Source: Streptomycetales bacterium
GTDB lineage: Bacteria; Actinomycetota; Actinomycetes; Prado026
Assembly: GCA_025361995.1 (NCBI GenBank)
Contig: JANYIP010000232.1
Location: 1-6,907 of the forward strand
DNA length: 6,907 nt
Reading direction: 5' to 3'
Below are positions 4,504-6,907 of the stretch, piece by piece (the stretch's first letter is position 1; the number at the start of each line of letters is the position of its first letter). Under the pieces are notes generated by a model, which did not search any database, had not been told where the DNA came from, and was given only the letters and a program-made list of their open reading frames with translations. A program made the translations under genes and the position numbers.

Positions 4504-5387
4504 CAGCGGTGCTCCCTCAGGTCCAGTCCGATGTCGAGCACAGGTGCGGAGTGCGTGAGCGCACCCACCGCGATGTAGTCCACGCCGGTCTCGGCGACTG
4601 CTCGGGCGGTGTCCAGCGTCAGGCCGCCGCTGGCCTCCAGCCGGGCCCGCCCGGCAGTGATCTGGACGGCCTCGCTCATCAGCGCCGGGGACATGTTGTC
4701 GAGCAGGACGAGGTCGGCGCCAGCGTCCAGCGCCGTCCGCAGCTGCGCCAGCGAGTCCACCTCCACCTCGACCGGCAGCCCCGGCCACATCGCCCGTACA
4801 GCCGCGAACGCCTCGGCCACCCCGCCGGCCGCCACGACGTGGTTGTCCTTCACCAGTGCCGCGTCCGACAGCGACATCCGGTGGTTGACGCCACCGCCGC
4901 AGCGCACCGCGTACTTCTCCAGGGCCCGAAGCCCGGGCGTGGTCTTGCGGGTGTCACGGACCGCGGCGGCGGTGCCGGCGACTGCATCGGCCCACTGCCG
5001 CGTCGCCGTCGCCACCCCGGACAGGTGGCACAGCAGGTTGAGCGCCGTCCGCTCGCCGGTGAGCAGGTCACGGGTACGACCGCTGACCGACAGGAGTACG
5101 TCGCCGGGGCGCACGAGGTCCCCGTCGGCGGCCGCCGTCCGCTGGACCCGTACGTCGCCGGCGGCCTCCATCACCGCCTCGGCCACCGCCAGGCCGGCGA
5201 CCACGCCAGAGCCGCGGACCACGAAGTCCGCGGTCGACTCCTGGCCCGCCGGGACCGTCGCCGCCGAGGTCACGTCGATGCCGCCGGCGAGGTCCTCCGC
5301 GAGCGCCGCGCGGACCAGCGCCTCGACCGCGGCGGGGTCGAGCTCAGCCGCCGCCAACCGCGCCGTCAGATCCGGGGAGAGCGTCAC
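4503..5387 (-). CDS. nadC: Nicotinate-nucleotide pyrophosphorylase, carboxylating (quinolinate phosphoribosyltransferase)
   Basis: The 294-residue enzyme converts quinolinate and PRPP to nicotinate mononucleotide, CO2 and pyrophosphate in de novo NAD synthesis. Family motifs are complete: ERTALN (112-117), DTRKTTPGLR (145-154), EKYAVRCGGGVNHR (157-170), KDNH (180-183), EVEVD (207-211), LLDN (228-231), EASGG (251-255) and GALTHS (275-280). The basic residues of the quinolinate and PRPP site (R147, K148, H169, R170, K180) are in place. The N-terminal domain (about 1-115) precedes the alpha/beta barrel. The start is GTG at 5387, overlapping the nadB stop as GTGA, with GAGGAGA (5398-5392) four bases upstream. 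Its stop overlaps coaX by one base. No unusual features. Confidence 0.97.
   Translation of the reverse strand: MTLSPDLTARLAAAELDPAAVEALVRAALAEDLAGGIDVTSAATVPAGQESTADFVVRGSGVVAGLAVAEAVMEAAGDVRVQRTAAADGDLVRPGDVLLSVSGRTRDLLTGERTALNLLCHLSGVATATRQWADAVAGTAAAVRDTRKTTPGLRALEKYAVRCGGGVNHRMSLSDAALVKDNHVVAAGGVAEAFAAVRAMWPGLPVEVEVDSLAQLRTALDAGADLVLLDNMSPALMSEAVQITAGRARLEASGGLTLDTARAVAETGVDYIAVGALTHSAPVLDIGLDLREHR
4512..4517 (-). promoter_or_regulatory. Ribosome binding site of coaX inside the end of nadC
   Basis: The minus strand carries AGGGAG within the last codons of nadC, eight bases before the coaX ATG. It fixes that ATG as the start and fits coupling through the TGATG overlap. Confidence 0.6.
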
Positions 5388-6907
5388 GCGATCTCCTCGA
5401 CCCGAGTCATCAGTGGCGTCGGCGGCTGGTAGTCGAGCTCCAGGCCAGTACCGAGCTCGCGCGGGCTCAGCCGGCCGACCAGGTGCCCGCCCCAGCGCGC
5501 GTCGTCGCGCGCGGGGAAGTCCTCGCGCCAGTGGCTGCCGCGGGTCTCCTCGCGTTCCCGGGCGGCGGCCGCCACGAACGTGGCGACGGTGTGCAGGTTG
5601 GTCGCCTCCCAGGCAGCGGTGCTCGGCTCCTCCGTCGTCAGCAGGCGCAGCTCCACCAACCTGCCCAGGGTCCGACCGAGGCTCTCCCGGCTGCGCAGCA
5701 CCCCGGCCCCGTCGGTCATCGTGGCGGCGACGTGCTCGCGGATCGCGGCGTCGTACAGCAGCTCGGGCCGCAGGTCGGCCACCGGCTCACGGTCCGCCGG
5801 TAGCGAGCGGGCCAGGTCGGCACCGATCCGCTCGGCGAAGACCAGCCCTTCGAGGAGGGAGTTGGAGGCCAGCCGGTTCGCCCCGTGAACTCCGGTGCAG
5901 GCGCACTCCCCGCACGCGAACAGCCCCGGGACGCTGGTGCGCCCGTCGATGTCGGTACGTACCCCGCCGCTGGCGTAGTGCGCGGCCGGTGCGACCGGGA
6001 TCAGGTCACCGATCGGGTCGACCCCGTGGGCCCGGCAGGACTCCAGGATGGTGGGGAAGCGGTGCGCCCACATCTGCTCGCCGAGGTGGCGCCCGTCCAG
6101 CCACACGTGCGGCTCCCCGGTCTCGCGCATCCGGCGCATGATGGCCTTGGCCACGACGTCGCGTGGCGCGAGGTCGGCCAACGGGTGCTCGCCGACCATG
6201 AAGCGCCGCCCCGAGTCGTCGACCAGGAAGGCACCTTCGCCGCGCACTGCCTCCGACACCAGCGGTTGCTGGCCACGCGCCGCCGGACCCAGCCACAGCA
6301 CTGTCGGGTGGAACTGGACGAACTCCATGTCGGCGACGGCGGCCCCGCCGCGCAGGGCCAGGGCCACCCCGTCCCCGGTGGAGACGATCGGGTTCGTGGT
6401 CTGCGAGAAGATCTGGCCGAGGCCGCCGGTGGCCAGCACGACCGCCCGGCCCAGCGCAGCCCCCACGCCCTCCTCGCTGCCCTCGCCCATCACGTGCAGG
6501 GTGATCCCGGCCGCGCCGCCGTCGGCCCCGCGGAGCAGGTCGAGCGCCAGCGCGTTCTCGATGACCTCGATCGAGGCGTCGGCGCGGACCGCCGCAACCA
6601 GCGCCCGCGAGACCTCGGCACCGGTGGCGTCGCCACCGGCGTGCGCGATCCGGTTGCGCAGGTGGCCGCCCTCGCGGGTCAGCGCCAGCTCCCCGTCGTC
6701 GTCGTGGTCGAAGCCAGCGCCTCGGGCGATCAGCCGGCGTACGGCGGCCGGTCCCTCGGTGACGAGCACGCGCACCGCCGCCTCGTCGCAGAGCCCGACC
6801 CCCGCGACCAGGGTGTCCTGCAGGTGCTGCGCGGGGGTGTCGCCCTCGCCCAGCGCGGCGGCGATCCCGCCCTGCGCCCACCTGGTCGAGCCGGACTCAA
6901 GCGCGGC
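5384..6907 (-). CDS. nadB: L-aspartate oxidase, N terminus beyond the window edge
   Basis: The frame is open from the right edge to the stop at 5384, giving 507 visible residues. The flavoenzyme oxidises aspartate to iminoaspartate, which NadA condenses to quinolinate. Visible fragment motifs: STRWAQGG (7-14), HAGGD (89-93), ATGGLGQIFSQTTNP (159-173), GDGVALALRGGA..DMEFVQFHPT (178-202), SEAVRGEGAFL (218-228), AAHYASGG (308-315) and the FAD-binding block CTGVHGANRLASNSLLEG (337-354). A C-terminal helical domain ends with ETRGSHWREDFP (454-465). Only the first FAD dinucleotide loop (GxGxxG, roughly 40 residues) is missing. The GTG at 6775 is not the start, because STRWAQGG, conserved in the family, lies upstream of it in frame. 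HANR rather than a succinate dehydrogenase signature, and the adjacent nadC, favour NadB over the related flavoproteins. It is the first visible gene of the nad-coaX operon; its promoter and any nadA are outside. Confidence 0.95.
   Translation of the reverse strand, partial: AALESGSTRWAQGGIAAALGEGDTPAQHLQDTLVAGVGLCDEAAVRVLVTEGPAAVRRLIARGAGFDHDDDGELALTREGGHLRNRIAHAGGDATGAEVSRALVAAVRADASIEVIENALALDLLRGADGGAAGITLHVMGEGSEEGVGAALGRAVVLATGGLGQIFSQTTNPIVSTGDGVALALRGGAAVADMEFVQFHPTVLWLGPAARGQQPLVSEAVRGEGAFLVDDSGRRFMVGEHPLADLAPRDVVAKAIMRRMRETGEPHVWLDGRHLGEQMWAHRFPTILESCRAHGVDPIGDLIPVAPAAHYASGGVRTDIDGRTSVPGLFACGECACTGVHGANRLASNSLLEGLVFAERIGADLARSLPADREPVADLRPELLYDAAIREHVAATMTDGAGVLRSRESLGRTLGRLVELRLLTTEEPSTAAWEATNLHTVATFVAAAAREREETRGSHWREDFPARDDARWGGHLVGRLSPRELGTGLELDYQPPTPLMTRVEEIA
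5392..5398 (-). promoter_or_regulatory. Ribosome binding site of nadC within the end of nadB
   Basis: GAGGAGA on the minus strand lies four bases before the nadC GTG and inside the last nadB codons (encoding VEEIA). It supports the GTG start and coupling of nadB and nadC. Confidence 0.65.

Noticed and set aside
3034..4578. Plus-strand open frame of 514 codons opposite lysS and coaX
   Set aside because: It is antisense to two genes with complete family motifs, its product is Arg/Ser/Pro-rich low-complexity sequence, and such frames are expected in GC-rich DNA.
4504..4788. Upstream extension of coaX to 4788
   Set aside because: Type III pantothenate kinases start at MLLAIDVGNT; the extension is nadC read in another frame.
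4609..6141. Plus-strand open frame of 510 codons opposite nadC and nadB
   Set aside because: It is a GC-bias shadow of two clearly coding minus-strand genes, with no recognisable domain.
6773..6775. GTG 6775 as the start of nadB
   Set aside because: The frame stays open to the window edge and encodes the conserved STRWAQGG block upstream of this codon.
1..6907. CRISPR arrays, insertion sequences, tRNA or rRNA genes
   Set aside because: No regularly spaced direct repeats, transposase motifs, terminal inverted repeats or cloverleaf sequences were found by reading.

Overview
The window is a high-GC actinobacterial chromosome segment of core metabolic and housekeeping genes. The order nadB-nadC-coaX-lysS-argA-lsr2, followed by clpC, is all on the minus strand and resembles the coaX-lysS-lsr2-clpC1 neighbourhood of Mycobacterium. 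The nadBC genes and the single-domain argA suggest another actinomycete; Propionibacteriales/Nocardioides-like is my best guess, as an inference from gene order and codon bias only. Lsr2, which is restricted to actinobacteria, and the frequent GTG starts support the phylum. I see no mobile element, CRISPR array, tRNA or rRNA.

Layout, left to right. Bases 1-123 hold the first 41 codons of clpC (minus strand). Bases 124-338 are a divergent regulatory region with a strong candidate ClgR box and an 8-bp dyad. Bases 339-1052 are a plus-strand short-chain dehydrogenase/reductase-like gene, the only plus-strand gene, which lacks the catalytic tyrosine. Bases 1053-1230 lie between convergent genes and carry a long terminator-type hairpin just after lsr2. 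Bases 1231-1566 are lsr2. Bases 1567-1707 are a structured intergenic region with an AT-rich hairpin and two further dyads. Bases 1708-2208 are argA, 2205-3716 lysS, 3748-4503 coaX, 4503-5387 nadC, and 5384-6907 nadB, whose N terminus runs off the right edge.

How the genes work together. nadB and nadC make nicotinate mononucleotide from aspartate through iminoaspartate and quinolinate (NadA is not in the window), and CoaX commits pantothenate to CoA. Stop/start overlaps (GTGA for nadB/nadC, TGATG for nadC/coaX, GTGA for lysS/argA) indicate translational coupling. Between coaX and lysS a promoter-like sequence sits just the right distance from the lysS ATG for a leaderless mRNA, so lysS-argA may also be transcribed on its own. 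lsr2 (nucleoid protein) and clpC (protease unfoldase) are global housekeeping genes with their own control regions.

No wholly new system is evident. The items most worth a second look are the ClgR box shared by clpC and the SDR gene, the SDR protein without its catalytic Tyr and Asn, the structured lsr2 upstream region, and the predicted leaderless starts.
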